A DNA stretch of 64,000 nt from Bordetella petrii (GTDB taxonomy: Bacteria > Pseudomonadota > Gammaproteobacteria > Burkholderiales > Burkholderiaceae_B). The stretch spans positions 62,001 to 126,000 of the forward strand of contig WMBV01000010.1 in assembly GCA_017745595.1 (NCBI GenBank), read 5' to 3'. Every line of letters starts with the position of its first letter. Position 1 is the first letter of the stretch. The position numbers were made by a program, and so were the translations under genes. The notes under the pieces were generated by a model. The model worked only from the letters and a program-made list of their open reading frames with translations, searched no databases and had not been told where the DNA came from. Below are positions 43,026-52,053 of this stretch, one piece after another.

Positions 43026-44594
43026 ATGAGCAAGATCCAGAACGTGCTGTTCATCATGGCCGACCAGCTGCGGGCCGACCACCTGGGCAGCTACGGGCAT
43101 CCGTATCTGCGCACGCCCAACCTGGATGCGCTGGCCGCGCGCGGCGTGCGCTTCGAGCAGGCCTTCGTGAATTCGGGGGTGTGCGGCCCATCGCGCATGA
43201 GCTATTACACCGGGCGCTATCCGTCCAGCCACGGCACGACCTGGAACCGGGTGCCGCTGTCGGTGGGCGAGGTCACGCTGGGCGAATACCTGGCCGGCCG
43301 CGAGCGCGACCTGGTGCTGATCGGCAAGAGCCACGTTATTCCCGACCAGGCCGGCATGCAGCGGCTGGCCATCGACGGCGGCTCGGAACTGGGCGCCTTG
43401 CTGGCGCGCGGCAGCTTCCGCGAGGCCGACCGCTACGACGGCCACCACGAGCCGGGCGATGAAAGCGGCTACCCGGCATTCCTGCGCCGCCATGGCTACG
43501 ATTCGCCCGATCCGTGGTCGGATTATGTGATTTCGGCGCTGGACGCGGGCGGGCAGGTGGTCAGCGGGTGGCATATGCGCAATACGCACCTGCCGGCGCG
43601 GGTCAGCGAGCCGCATTCGGAAACCGCGTACACCACCGATCGCGCCCTGGATTTCATGCGCCAGCGCGGCTCGCAGCCCTGGGCCCTGCACCTGAGCTAT
43701 GTGAAGCCGCACTGGCCCTATATGGCGCCCGATCCCTACCATCGCATGTATCGCAGCGACCAGTGCCTGCCGGTGGTGCGCAGCGCGCAAGAGCTGGCCG
43801 GCGCGCATCCGGTGCTGCGGGCCTACCGCCAGCATGAAGAAAGCCGGAGCTTCGCGCGTGAAGAATGCGTGCGCACCGTGCGGCCGGCCTACCAGGGGTT
43901 GATCACGCAGCTGGATACCCACCTGGGCCGGCTGTTCGACTACATGGAAGGCGCCGGCCTGATGCGCAATACGCTGGTGGTGTTCACTTCCGACCATGGC
44001 GATTTCCTGGGCGACCATTGGCTGGGCGAGAAGGAATTGTTCTACGACACCGTGCAACGGGTGCCGCTGATCATCATGGACCCGAGCGCCGCGGCCGATG
44101 GCACGCGCGGCCAGGTGCGCCGGCAACTGGTGGAAAGCGTGGACATCGCGCCGACCATTCTGCAGGCGCTGGATGTGCCGCAGGCCGGCCACCGGCTCGA
44201 GGGCCGCGCCCTGCAGCCGCTGCTGCATGGCGCGCCGGACGGCACGCCCTGGCGCGACGCGGCGGTATCCGAGCTGGACTACAGCTTCCGCCAGGCGCGG
44301 CTGATGCTGGGCAAGACGCCGCAGCAGTGCCGCGCGTGGTCGGTGCGCACCGACCGGTGGCGTTACGTATATTGGCGCGACGAGCCCGAGCAACTGTTCG
44401 ACCTGCACAACGATCCCAGCGAGTTCGAAGACCTGGGCACCGGCCAGTCCCACGCCGCGGTACGCGCGGAACTGCGGCAGCATCTGCTGGACTGGTCGCT
44501 GCGCGCCAAGCGGCGTACCACGATGTCCGACGAGGCGGTGGAGCGGTCCACCAATGCCCACAAGCGGGCGGGCATCTATTTCGGGCAGTGGTGA
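43026..44594 (+). CDS. Sulfatase / phosphonate monoester hydrolase family enzyme
   Basis: 522 residues of the alkaline phosphatase superfamily. The formylglycine motif is CGPSR with cysteine at residue 53, a form common in phosphonate monoester hydrolases and type I sulfatases. Metal ligands are visible in IMADQLRADHLG (D13 region) and TSDHGDFLGDHWLGEK (DHGD). The C-terminal domain ends near residue 490. There is no signal peptide, so it acts in the cytoplasm; maturation requires a formylglycine-generating enzyme not encoded here. It is paired with a Bug protein and a MarR gene. Confidence 0.9.
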   Translation: MSKIQNVLFIMADQLRADHLGSYGHPYLRTPNLDALAARGVRFEQAFVNSGVCGPSRMSYYTGRYPSSHGTTWNRVPLSVGEVTLGEYLAGRERDLVLIGKSHVIPDQAGMQRLAIDGGSELGALLARGSFREADRYDGHHEPGDESGYPAFLRRHGYDSPDPWSDYVISALDAGGQVVSGWHMRNTHLPARVSEPHSETAYTTDRALDFMRQRGSQPWALHLSYVKPHWPYMAPDPYHRMYRSDQCLPVVRSAQELAGAHPVLRAYRQHEESRSFAREECVRTVRPAYQGLITQLDTHLGRLFDYMEGAGLMRNTLVVFTSDHGDFLGDHWLGEKELFYDTVQRVPLIIMDPSAAADGTRGQVRRQLVESVDIAPTILQALDVPQAGHRLEGRALQPLLHGAPDGTPWRDAAVSELDYSFRQARLMLGKTPQQCRAWSVRTDRWRYVYWRDEPEQLFDLHNDPSEFEDLGTGQSHAAVRAELRQHLLDWSLRAKRRTTMSDEAVERSTNAHKRAGIYFGQW

Positions 44595-44636
44595 GGGGTG
44601 ACGGCAGGTAGCCAGGTTGTGGCCGGGGTGTGGCCG

Positions 44637-44669
44637 GGTGTCTGACTCCCCGCAGGGGCGTCAGATACC
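44637..44669. repeat. GTGTCTGAC hairpin, copy 3a
   Basis: Arms GGTGTCTGAC / GTCAGATACC with one mismatch, loop rich in C then G that also pairs. It lies 43 bases past the sulfatase stop, in a convergent spacer. Confidence 0.8.
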
Positions 44670-44697
44670 GCCATGCGCGGCGACTGTCTGGCCATAC

Positions 44698-44730
44698 GGT
44701 GTCTGACACCCCTGCGGGGAGTCAGACACC
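44698..44730. repeat. GTGTCTGAC hairpin, copy 3b
   Basis: Perfect arms GGTGTCTGAC / GTCAGACACC with centre ACCCCTGCGGGGA. It is 30 bases past the stop of the convergent NDP-forming synthetase gene. The two copies of this spacer thus each serve one gene end. Confidence 0.88.
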
Positions 44731-44759
44731 TGGCATGAAGCGCCGCCGCGTCCGCCGCG

Positions 44760-46835
44760 CTAGGGCGCGATCACCACGCCGTCGGCCGCTTTCACGCCTT
44801 GCCCCGCCGGCAGCACGAACAGCGGATTGATCTCGGCTTCGTCCAGGCTGGCGTCCAGGTCCGCGGCCATGGCCGCGAAGGCCAGGATGGCATCGACCAG
44901 CGCGGGCACGTCGGCGCGCGACCGTCCGCGATAGCCGTCGAGCAGCGGCCAGGTCTTCAGGCCGCGCACCATGTCTTCGGCATCGCCGCGGGTCAATGGC
45001 AGCAGGCGCAGCGCGGTGTCGTTGAACAGTTCCGCGGCCACGCCCCCCATGCCCAGCAGCACCGCTGGGCCCAGCTGCGGATCGCGGTGAAAGCCCAGGA
45101 TCATTTCCGTGCCGCCGGCCACCATTTCCTGCACCAGCAGGCCTTCGAGCGGCGCATCGGTGGCGGCCTGCACGGTTTGCAGCATGGTCCGGCCCCGCGC
45201 GGGGACATCGGCGGCCGGCACGCCGACCGCCACGCCGCCTAGGTCGCTTTTGTGCGCCAGATGCCGCGACAGCACCTTCAGTACCACCTTGCCGCCCAGT
45301 GCCGCCGCGGCCGCGCCGGCGGCGTCGGGCGTGGCGGCCACGGCCTCGCGCACCGACGGAATACCGAACGAGGCGAACAAGGCCTTGCTGTCGGCCTCGT
45401 TCAAGGGGCCGGGCGGCAGGGCGGGCAGGCCGGCGCGCCGGGCGGCGGCCGCGCCGGGTTCGGCAGGGTCCGCATCGTTGCGGACCAGCATGGCCGAGAA
45501 TGCCGCCGCGCAGCTCTCGGGCGCGGCGAAGGCGGGGATGCCCTGGCGGTTCAGGTCGGCCAGGATGTGCGGCGCGTGCGGGCTGACATACACCAGCACG
45601 GGCTTGTCGCTGCGTTTCAGGCAGTCGCTGACTGCCGCCGACACCAGCGTCGGGTGCTGCAACGACGACGAGCCTGCGATGACCACGGCGCCGTCGTACG
45701 AAGGGCTGGCCAGCAGCGTGTCGATGGCGCCGCGCAGCAGGTCGGGCTTCAGGCCGGCCAGCGTCAGGTCGATGGGGTTGCGGCTCAGCACGGCCTCGTC
45801 GCCGCTTTGCAGGGCGTCCAGGCGCGCGGCCGTGCCGGAGTCGGGCGCCGGCGTGTCCAGGCCGGCCAGCCCGCAGCTGTCGGCCACCAGGGTGCCCGCG
45901 CCGCCGGTCGAGGTCAGGATGGCGATGCGCTTGCCGGCCAGGCGCCGGCCCGTACTCAGCGCGGCCGGAATATCGAGCAGGTCGGCGAAGGCCTGTGCGC
46001 GGATGACGCCGCATTGGGCAAACAGCGCGTCGTACAGCCGGTCGGCCCCCGCCAGCGCGCCGGTATGCGACACGGCCGAGCGCGCGCCCGATTCAGAGCG
46101 GCCGACTTTGAACGCCACCAAAGGCTTGCCCAGCCGGGCGGCGCGCCGCGCCGCGGCGCGGAACGCCGCCGGCTTGCGCAGGCCCTCGATGTACAGCGCG
46201 ATGACAGAGGTGGCCGGATCGTCGAGCAGGATCTCGATGAAGTCCGCCACGTCCAGGTCTGCCTCATTGCCGGTCGAGACCAGTTTCGAGAAGCCGATGC
46301 CGCGGCTGGCGGCGCGCGACAGCATGGCGCCCAGCACGCCGCCGCTTTGCGAGACCACCGCGATCGAGCCCGCATGCAGGTCGTCCATTTCCAGCGCGCC
46401 GGTGGCCGACAAGGTGATGCCATCGGTCAGGTTGACCAGGCCGATGGTATTGGGCCCCAGCAGCGGCATGTCGCCGGCGGCCGCGCGCAGGGCCTGCTGG
46501 CGGCCGGCACCCTCGGCGCCGGTTTCCTGGAAGCCGCTGGCCAGCACGATGGCCGCGCCGGCGCCGCGTCGCGCCAGCTCGCCGACCGCCTGCACGGCGC
46601 GGCTGGCGCCCAGCAGCACCAGGCCCACGTCGGGCGCGTCGGGCAGCGACGCGATGTCGGGGTAGCAGGGCAGTCCCGCAATGGCGTCGTTGCGCGGGTT
46701 TACCGGATAGATGCGGCCCCCATAGCCGTGCTTTTGCAGGTAGGCGATGGGGCGGCCGGCCGTCTTGGCGGCATCCGACGAGGCGCCGATGACGGCGACA
46801 CTGCGCGGGCGCAGCAGGCGATCGAGCTTGGCCAT
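44760..46835 (-). CDS. NDP-forming acyl-CoA synthetase (acetate-CoA ligase type)
   Basis: 691 residues, same architecture as the 18512-20614 protein: CoA-binding domain (VAVIGASSDAAKTAG), central ligase domains with AVSHTGALAGADRLYDALF around the phosphohistidine, and a C-terminal ATP-grasp domain (VVLKVLSRHLAHKSDLGG). It lies four bases after the crotonase gene, in the same order relative to a crotonase but reversed compared with the first module (crotonase first here). Likely the acyl-CoA-forming step of a Bug-linked catabolic operon. Confidence 0.9.
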   Translation of the reverse strand: MAKLDRLLRPRSVAVIGASSDAAKTAGRPIAYLQKHGYGGRIYPVNPRNDAIAGLPCYPDIASLPDAPDVGLVLLGASRAVQAVGELARRGAGAAIVLASGFQETGAEGAGRQQALRAAAGDMPLLGPNTIGLVNLTDGITLSATGALEMDDLHAGSIAVVSQSGGVLGAMLSRAASRGIGFSKLVSTGNEADLDVADFIEILLDDPATSVIALYIEGLRKPAAFRAAARRAARLGKPLVAFKVGRSESGARSAVSHTGALAGADRLYDALFAQCGVIRAQAFADLLDIPAALSTGRRLAGKRIAILTSTGGAGTLVADSCGLAGLDTPAPDSGTAARLDALQSGDEAVLSRNPIDLTLAGLKPDLLRGAIDTLLASPSYDGAVVIAGSSSLQHPTLVSAAVSDCLKRSDKPVLVYVSPHAPHILADLNRQGIPAFAAPESCAAAFSAMLVRNDADPAEPGAAAARRAGLPALPPGPLNEADSKALFASFGIPSVREAVAATPDAAGAAAAALGGKVVLKVLSRHLAHKSDLGGVAVGVPAADVPARGRTMLQTVQAATDAPLEGLLVQEMVAGGTEMILGFHRDPQLGPAVLLGMGGVAAELFNDTALRLLPLTRGDAEDMVRGLKTWPLLDGYRGRSRADVPALVDAILAFAAMAADLDASLDEAEINPLFVLPAGQGVKAADGVVIAP

Positions 46836-46839
46836 GGCT

Positions 46840-47652
46840 TTACCCCTTGGATGCGGTCTTGGCCAGGAACGCCGCCACCGAGGCCCGGTGCTCGGCCGTG
46901 GTGTAGCACATGGCCTGCGCCTGGCTGCTCATGGCGAACGACTGTCCGGCGCCGAGTTCGAAGGCTTGGTTCAATTGCGTCTTGGACAGGGCCAGCGCCG
47001 TCGGCGAGCCATGCGACAGTTCGGCGGCCCAGTCGCGCGCTTGCGCCAGCAGCGCGGCGGGCTCGGCGATGCGGTCGATCATGCCGATGGCCAGCGCTTC
47101 GGCGGCCGCCACGCGGCGGCCCGAAAAAATCAGTTCCTTGGCGCGCGCCAGGCCGACGCGGCGCGGCAGGAAATACATGCCGCCGCCGTCGGGGATCAGC
47201 CCGCGGTGGATGTAGGTCATGCAAAGCTGCGCGGTATCGGCGGCGATCACGAAATCGCACGACAGCGCCATGTCGCAGCCCAGGCCCGCGGCCGCACCAT
47301 TGACGGCGGCGATGGTGGGCTTGGGCAGATTGAACAGCGCGCCTACCGCGTGGTGCGTGCGCTGCTGGCGGGTCCAGCCGTTGAATGCGACTTCGCCGGC
47401 CGGCGCATCCAGCCGCGCCTTCATGCCCTTGATGTCGCCGCCGGCGCAGAAGGCCGTGCCCGCGCCGGTGACCACCAGGGCACGGATGGCCGGATCGCGC
47501 GCCGCCCGGTCCAGCGCATCGAGCAACTGGGTGCGCATGGCATCGTCGATGGCGTTGCGTACCGCGGGGCGGTTCAGCGTCAGCACGCCGATGCCGTCCT
47601 GTACATCGAGCAGGATGGCGGCGGGAACGGGGGAAGTATCAGTCGAGGTCAT
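46840..47652 (-). CDS. Enoyl-CoA hydratase/isomerase family protein (PaaG-like active site)
   Basis: 270-residue crotonase-fold protein. The oxyanion loop AFCAGGDIKGMK is present. The first hydratase glutamate is replaced (GLGCDMALS) and the GLIPDGGGMYFLPRRVG stretch is PaaG-like, so isomerisation or another crotonase reaction is more likely than hydration. It lies between the Bug gene (38 bases) and the NDP-forming synthetase gene (four bases). Confidence 0.87.
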   Translation of the reverse strand: MTSTDTSPVPAAILLDVQDGIGVLTLNRPAVRNAIDDAMRTQLLDALDRAARDPAIRALVVTGAGTAFCAGGDIKGMKARLDAPAGEVAFNGWTRQQRTHHAVGALFNLPKPTIAAVNGAAAGLGCDMALSCDFVIAADTAQLCMTYIHRGLIPDGGGMYFLPRRVGLARAKELIFSGRRVAAAEALAIGMIDRIAEPAALLAQARDWAAELSHGSPTALALSKTQLNQAFELGAGQSFAMSSQAQAMCYTTAEHRASVAAFLAKTASKG

Positions 47653-47690
47653 GGTCGATGGCGGGTGCGGGTGGCAATGGGTAAAGGGGG

Positions 47691-48689
47691 TCAGTTCTGC
47701 TGCAGATGGGCGTCGCGCACGACCTGGCTCCAGCGCTTTTCTTCGGCGTCGACGTATTTCGCCAGCTGTTGCGGCGGGCCCACGTTGACCATCAGGCCCT
47801 CGTCGGTAACGCGCTGCTGGAATGCCGGCGATTGCACGGCCTTGGCCACCGAGGCGTTCAGGCGCTCGATGACGGCGTCGGGCGTGCTGGCCGGCGCGTA
47901 CAGGCCATACCAGCTTTCGGCCTGGTAGCCGGGCACGCCGGCTTCGGCCAGCGTGGGCAGGTCGGGGAAGGCGGGCGAGCGTTCGGCCGATGTCACTGCC
48001 AGGGCGCGCAGCGTGCCGCTCTTGATGTGCGACGCGACGCTGGCCACCGTGGTGAACATCAGGTCGATCTGGCCGCCGATCAGGTCGTTCAGCGCGGGCG
48101 CGCTGCCCTTGTAGGGCACGTGCACCAGGTCGACCTTGGCCAGGCTCTTGAACAGTTCGCCGGCCAGGTGCGCCGACGTGCCGTTGCCGAACGAGCCATA
48201 GTTCAGCTTGCCCGGATGGGCGCGGGCATAGTCGAGCAGTTGCTGCACACTCTTGAAAGGCGTCTTGGGGTTGACCACCAGCACGTTGGGCGAATGCGCC
48301 ACCAGGGCCACCGGCGCGAACGCGTGCCGGGTGTCGTACGGCAGGTTTTTGTACAGCGACGGGTTGACCGCGTGCGCAAAGGTGGCCATGACCAGCGTGT
48401 AGCCGTCGGGCTCGCTGCGCGCCACGAACTGCGTGCCGATCACGGTGCCGGCGCCCGGCTTGTTCTCGACAATGACGGTCTGTCCCAGGTCTTTGCCCAT
48501 GCCTTCGGCCAGGGTGCGGGCAATGGTGTCGGTGCCGCCGCCGGGCGCAAAGGGCACGACCAGCGTGACCGGATGCTCAGGAAAGGCGGCCAGGGCGGGC
48601 GCCATGCCCAGGGCCAGCGTGGCGGCCAGGCCCAATGCCAGCCGGCTGCTCGCGGCGCGGGCGGGCGCCAGGATAGATGAAGCGGACAT
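47691..48689 (-). CDS. Bug-family (TctC-like) periplasmic binding protein
   Basis: 332 residues. A long signal peptide ends ...MAPALA (about residue 34); the mature part begins [21 protein letters not shown], with [22 protein letters not shown] 48689 has AGGAG nine bases upstream; the open frame extends further without support. It heads the three-gene operon and lies 111 bases after a LysR gene reading the same way. Confidence 0.92.
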   Translation of the reverse strand: MSASSILAPARAASSRLALGLAATLALGMAPALAAFPEHPVTLVVPFAPGGGTDTIARTLAEGMGKDLGQTVIVENKPGAGTVIGTQFVARSEPDGYTLVMATFAHAVNPSLYKNLPYDTRHAFAPVALVAHSPNVLVVNPKTPFKSVQQLLDYARAHPGKLNYGSFGNGTSAHLAGELFKSLAKVDLVHVPYKGSAPALNDLIGGQIDLMFTTVASVASHIKSGTLRALAVTSAERSPAFPDLPTLAEAGVPGYQAESWYGLYAPASTPDAVIERLNASVAKAVQSPAFQQRVTDEGLMVNVGPPQQLAKYVDAEEKRWSQVVRDAHLQQN

Positions 48690-48800
48690 GATGGCTGTCT
48701 CCTTTTTCGTCGGGTTCCATCGAAAGCGTGGAACTGCAACGAAATTGTGGGACAGCGCGCCCACGGCGGACAATCAACAATTTGTCTACCCTAGGCCAAC

Positions 48801-49721
48801 TTATTGTTGGGCATCGGCCGGCGGGCGGAACAGCGCGTCCAGCAGCCAGGCGCGAAAGATGCGCAGCGCCGGCGATTCATTGCGCCCCTTGGGCCGCACC
48901 AGGTAATAGCCGCCCGGCAGCGTGTGGGTCAGCGCGAACGGCGCCACCAGGGCGCCCGACGCCAGGTACCGGCCCACCAGCGCGCGGATGCCGATGGCGC
49001 AGCCCACGCCCTGGATGGCGGCTTCGTAGGCCATGGCGGAATTCTCGAATTTCAGCACGCGCAGGCCGGTGGCATTGCCGCAGCCGGCGGTGCGCAGCCA
49101 GGCGGCCCAATCGTCGGGGCGCGCCAGCGAATGCAGCAGGGTCACCCGGCGCAGGTCGCCGGCATCGCGCAGGCCGCCCACGGCTTTCAGCAGCCGCGGG
49201 CTGGCCACCGGCAGCAGTTCGATGGGCGCCAGGAAATCGCTTTCGTAATCGGGCCACTGGCCGGTGCCCGAGCGTATGGCCGCGTCCAGGTCCTGGTGGG
49301 CAAAATCGACGGCCTGGGTCGAGGCCGACAGACGCACTTCGATGCCGGGGTACTTTTCGTGGAAGCGCGACAGCAGCGGGATCAGGCCATGCTGCGCGAA
49401 GGTGGTGTAGGCCTGGATGGCCAGCACGTCGGGGCGGTTGCGCCGGCTGACCAGCGCCGCGGCGTGCGAGATTTCGTCGAAGGCGCGGCCTACCGACGGA
49501 TACAGGCGGGCCCCCGCGTCGGTCAGCTGGATGGAACGCGGCCCGCGCGTGAACAGTTCGACGCCCAGGTAGTTTTCCAGCACGCGCACCTGGCGGCTGA
49601 TGGCAACCTGGGTAACGCTGAGCTCTTCGGCCGCCAGCGTGAAGCTCAGCAGCCGGGCCGACGCTTCGAAGGCGCGCAGCGGATTCAGGGGAACAGGGAC
49701 ACGTTTCATGGTGCCCCACAT
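48801..49721 (-). CDS. LysR family transcriptional regulator (GcvA-like)
   Basis: 306 residues. The helix-turn-helix segment is LNPLRAFEASARLLSFTLAA...VTQVAISRQVRVLENYLG, typical of the GcvA-like group, followed by an effector domain with the PLLSRFHEKYPGIEVRLS segment. ATG 49721 or ATG 49709 may be the start. It is upstream of, and co-directional with, the Bug-crotonase-synthetase operon, its probable target. Confidence 0.9.
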   Translation of the reverse strand: MWGTMKRVPVPLNPLRAFEASARLLSFTLAAEELSVTQVAISRQVRVLENYLGVELFTRGPRSIQLTDAGARLYPSVGRAFDEISHAAALVSRRNRPDVLAIQAYTTFAQHGLIPLLSRFHEKYPGIEVRLSASTQAVDFAHQDLDAAIRSGTGQWPDYESDFLAPIELLPVASPRLLKAVGGLRDAGDLRRVTLLHSLARPDDWAAWLRTAGCGNATGLRVLKFENSAMAYEAAIQGVGCAIGIRALVGRYLASGALVAPFALTHTLPGGYYLVRPKGRNESPALRIFRAWLLDALFRPPADAQQ

Positions 49722-49761
49722 AGTAATGGCTGGCGGCGTTTGGCCTTGCTCAGGTCTTGCT

Positions 49762-49798
49762 CAGGTGTCTGACACCCCTGCGGGGAGTCAGACACCTG
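49762..49798. repeat. GTGTCTGAC hairpin, copy 4, overlapping the fadD stop
   Basis: Perfect 12-bp arms CAGGTGTCTGAC / GTCAGACACCTG, the longest of the family. The right arm contains the TGA stop codon of the minus-strand FadD-like gene (49788-49790) and encodes its last residues. The repeat therefore supplies the 3' end of that coding sequence and probably the transcript end. Confidence 0.88.
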
Positions 49799-51467
49799 GA
49801 CCTGAGTTACCTGGGTTCCTCAGTTCGCGCCTCAGTATCTTGCCAACCGGGGTGCGGGGCAGGTCGTCGCGGAATTCCACGTGGCGCGGTACCTTGTAGC
49901 CGGTCAGGTGCCGGCGGCAATGGGCGATCAGCGTGGCCGCGTCCAGGGCGGGGTCGCGGCGGATGACGAACAGCTTCACCGCCTCGCCCGAGCGCGCGTC
50001 GGGCACGCCGATGGCCGCCACTTCGCGCACGCCCGGATGCAGGGCGGCGGCATCTTCGACTTCATTGGGATAGACGTTGAAACCGGATACCAGGATCAGG
50101 TCTTTCTTGCGGTCGACCAGGTACACATACCCACGCTCGTCTATGTACCCCACGTCGCCGGTGCGCAGGAAGCCGTCGGGGTGGAACACCAGCGCGGTTT
50201 CGTCGGGACGGTTCCAGTAGCCCGACATGACCTGCGGGCCGCGCACGCACAGTTCGCCGGTTTCGCCCAGCGGCAGTTCGCGGCCCTCGTCGTCGCGCAC
50301 GGATAAGTCAGTAGAAGGTACCGGCAGGCCGATCGAGCCGGTGAACGTTTCGACATCGAGCGGGTTCAGGGTCACGGCCGGCGCGGTTTCGGTCAGGCCG
50401 TAGGCCTGGGCCAGCGATACGCCGGTGACCTCGCGCCAGCGTTCGGCGATGGCGCGCTGGACCGCCATGCCGCCGCCCAGGGTCAGCCGCAGCCGGGAGA
50501 AATCCAGCCGGGCGAATTCGGGATGATTGAGCAGGGCGTTGAACAGCGTGTTGACGCCGGTGATGGCGCTGAAGGGCGTCTTGCGCAGGGCTTTGATGAA
50601 CGATGCCAGGTCGCGCGGATCGGCGATCAGCAGGTTGCGCGCGCCCAGCTTCAGGAAGGTAAGGCAATTGGCGGTCAGGGCGAACACATGGTAAAGCGGC
50701 AGCGCGGTGACCACGCATTCTTCGCCTTCGCGCACCAGGCCGCGCACCCAGGCGTGCGCCTGGCACAGGTTGGCCAGCATGTTGCCGTGGGACAGTACGG
50801 CGGCCTTGGCCACGCCGGTGGTGCCGCCGGTGTATTGCAGAAAGGCCGGGTCGGCGCGCGTCAGCAGCGGCGCCCGCAGCGGCAGCCCGTGGCCGGCGGC
50901 CAGCGCCTGGCGCAGCCGCAGCGCGCCCGGCAGGGACCAGGCCGGCACCTTGCGCTTGACGTGGCGCAGCGCGAAATCGACGGCGCGGCCTTTCAGCGGA
51001 CCCAGCAGTTCCCCCACCGAGGTCACCACCAGGTGTTGCAGCGCGGTGCGCGGCAGGGCCTGCTGCAGCGTGTGCGCGAAATTTTCGGCGATGACGATGG
51101 CCTGCGCGCCGGAATCGCCCAACTGATGGGCCAGCTCGTGGGCGGTGTAAAGCGGATTGCAGTTGACCACCGCGCAACCCGCGCGCAAGGCCCCGAACAG
51201 GCACACCGGATATTGCAGCAGGTTGGGCAGCATCAGCGCCACCCGGTCGCCCTGGCGCAGGCCGCGCGACTGCAGCCAGGCCGCGAAATCGCGCGACAGG
51301 CGGTCCAGTTGCGCGTAGGTGATGGTGGTGCCCAGGCTGGTGTAGGCGGGGCGCCCGGCAAAGCGCCGGCAGCTGTCGTCCAGGATGTCCAGTAGAGACT
51401 GGTACGGAGAAATATCGATTTCGGCGGGGACGCCGGGGGGATAGCTGTCGAGCCAGATGCGTTCCAT
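49788..51467 (-). CDS. fadD: Long-chain fatty acid-CoA ligase
   Basis: 559 residues, close to the usual FadD length. ANL motifs: FLQYTGGTTGVAKAAVLSH (about 185), QAYGLTETAP, GDVGYIDERGYVYLVDRKKD and TPVGKILRREL. The first motif has the GGTTG form typical of FadD proteins. It activates imported fatty acids at the inner membrane. It is the most distal gene of the fad series, with the DUF4442 gene 24 bases upstream. The final codons lie in a repeat hairpin. Confidence 0.92.
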   Translation of the reverse strand: MERIWLDSYPPGVPAEIDISPYQSLLDILDDSCRRFAGRPAYTSLGTTITYAQLDRLSRDFAAWLQSRGLRQGDRVALMLPNLLQYPVCLFGALRAGCAVVNCNPLYTAHELAHQLGDSGAQAIVIAENFAHTLQQALPRTALQHLVVTSVGELLGPLKGRAVDFALRHVKRKVPAWSLPGALRLRQALAAGHGLPLRAPLLTRADPAFLQYTGGTTGVAKAAVLSHGNMLANLCQAHAWVRGLVREGEECVVTALPLYHVFALTANCLTFLKLGARNLLIADPRDLASFIKALRKTPFSAITGVNTLFNALLNHPEFARLDFSRLRLTLGGGMAVQRAIAERWREVTGVSLAQAYGLTETAPAVTLNPLDVETFTGSIGLPVPSTDLSVRDDEGRELPLGETGELCVRGPQVMSGYWNRPDETALVFHPDGFLRTGDVGYIDERGYVYLVDRKKDLILVSGFNVYPNEVEDAAALHPGVREVAAIGVPDARSGEAVKLFVIRRDPALDAATLIAHCRRHLTGYKVPRHVEFRDDLPRTPVGKILRRELRNPGNSGPGV

Positions 51468-51491
51468 ATCGTCGTCCGGACGTTGGCCGGT

Positions 51492-52043
51492 TCAGGGCCC
51501 GGACGCCGTGTCGCGGTCGGCGCGGCCGGCGTCCGGCGCGCTGGCGCGGGCCTTGGTTTTGTAGAACTGCTTGTCGGCGATATACACCGTGCGTTCGACC
51601 ACCGCGTACACCGCGCCGTGCTCGTCTTTGAGTTCCACCACGTATACCCGGGTGGTTTCGTGCTGGCTGGCCAGCTCGGCCCGTATGGCGGCGATGTCGG
51701 CCCGGTCGATGCGGAAGTCGGCGTACAGCGTGGTGTAGGCGGGCTTGCGATAGCGGATGGTGGCGGCCTTGTCCCAGACGATGGCGTTGGCTCCCAGCGC
51801 CGACATCAGCAGCGTGGGATGGGCGCCGTCGGTAATGGCGAACAGCGAGCCGCCGTACATGGACCCGACGATGTTGCGGGTGCGCCTGACCAGCGGCAGG
51901 CGCACCCGCAGGTGCAGGAAGTCGGGGGACACGTACATGACGCGCCCGCCCGTGGCCCGGAAGGCGGGATGCAGGTTGAACCCCGTCCGCATCAGCCGGG
52001 CCCGCCAGGCCGGCGGCAGGCGCTTGAACCAGTACGGCTTCAC
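51492..52043 (-). CDS. DUF4442 hotdog thioesterase-like protein
   Basis: 183 residues, starting with GTG at 52043. The central VGSMYGGSLFAITDGAHPTLLM matches the hotdog helix of DUF4442/PaaI-like thioesterases, and MYVSPDFLHLRVRLPL is a typical preceding strand. It may hydrolyse acyl-CoA or hold CoA balance during beta-oxidation. It lies ten bases after the thiolase gene and is presumably co-transcribed with fadA and fadD. Confidence 0.82.
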   Translation of the reverse strand: MKPYWFKRLPPAWRARLMRTGFNLHPAFRATGGRVMYVSPDFLHLRVRLPLVRRTRNIVGSMYGGSLFAITDGAHPTLLMSALGANAIVWDKAATIRYRKPAYTTLYADFRIDRADIAAIRAELASQHETTRVYVVELKDEHGAVYAVVERTVYIADKQFYKTKARASAPDAGRADRDTASGP

Positions 52044-52053
52044 GGCGCGGGCG

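Noticed and set aside
45252-47303. 683-codon + strand open frame opposite the synthetase and crotonase genes
   Set aside because: Shadow of two recognisable genes; composition is Arg/Gly/Gln-rich with no motif.
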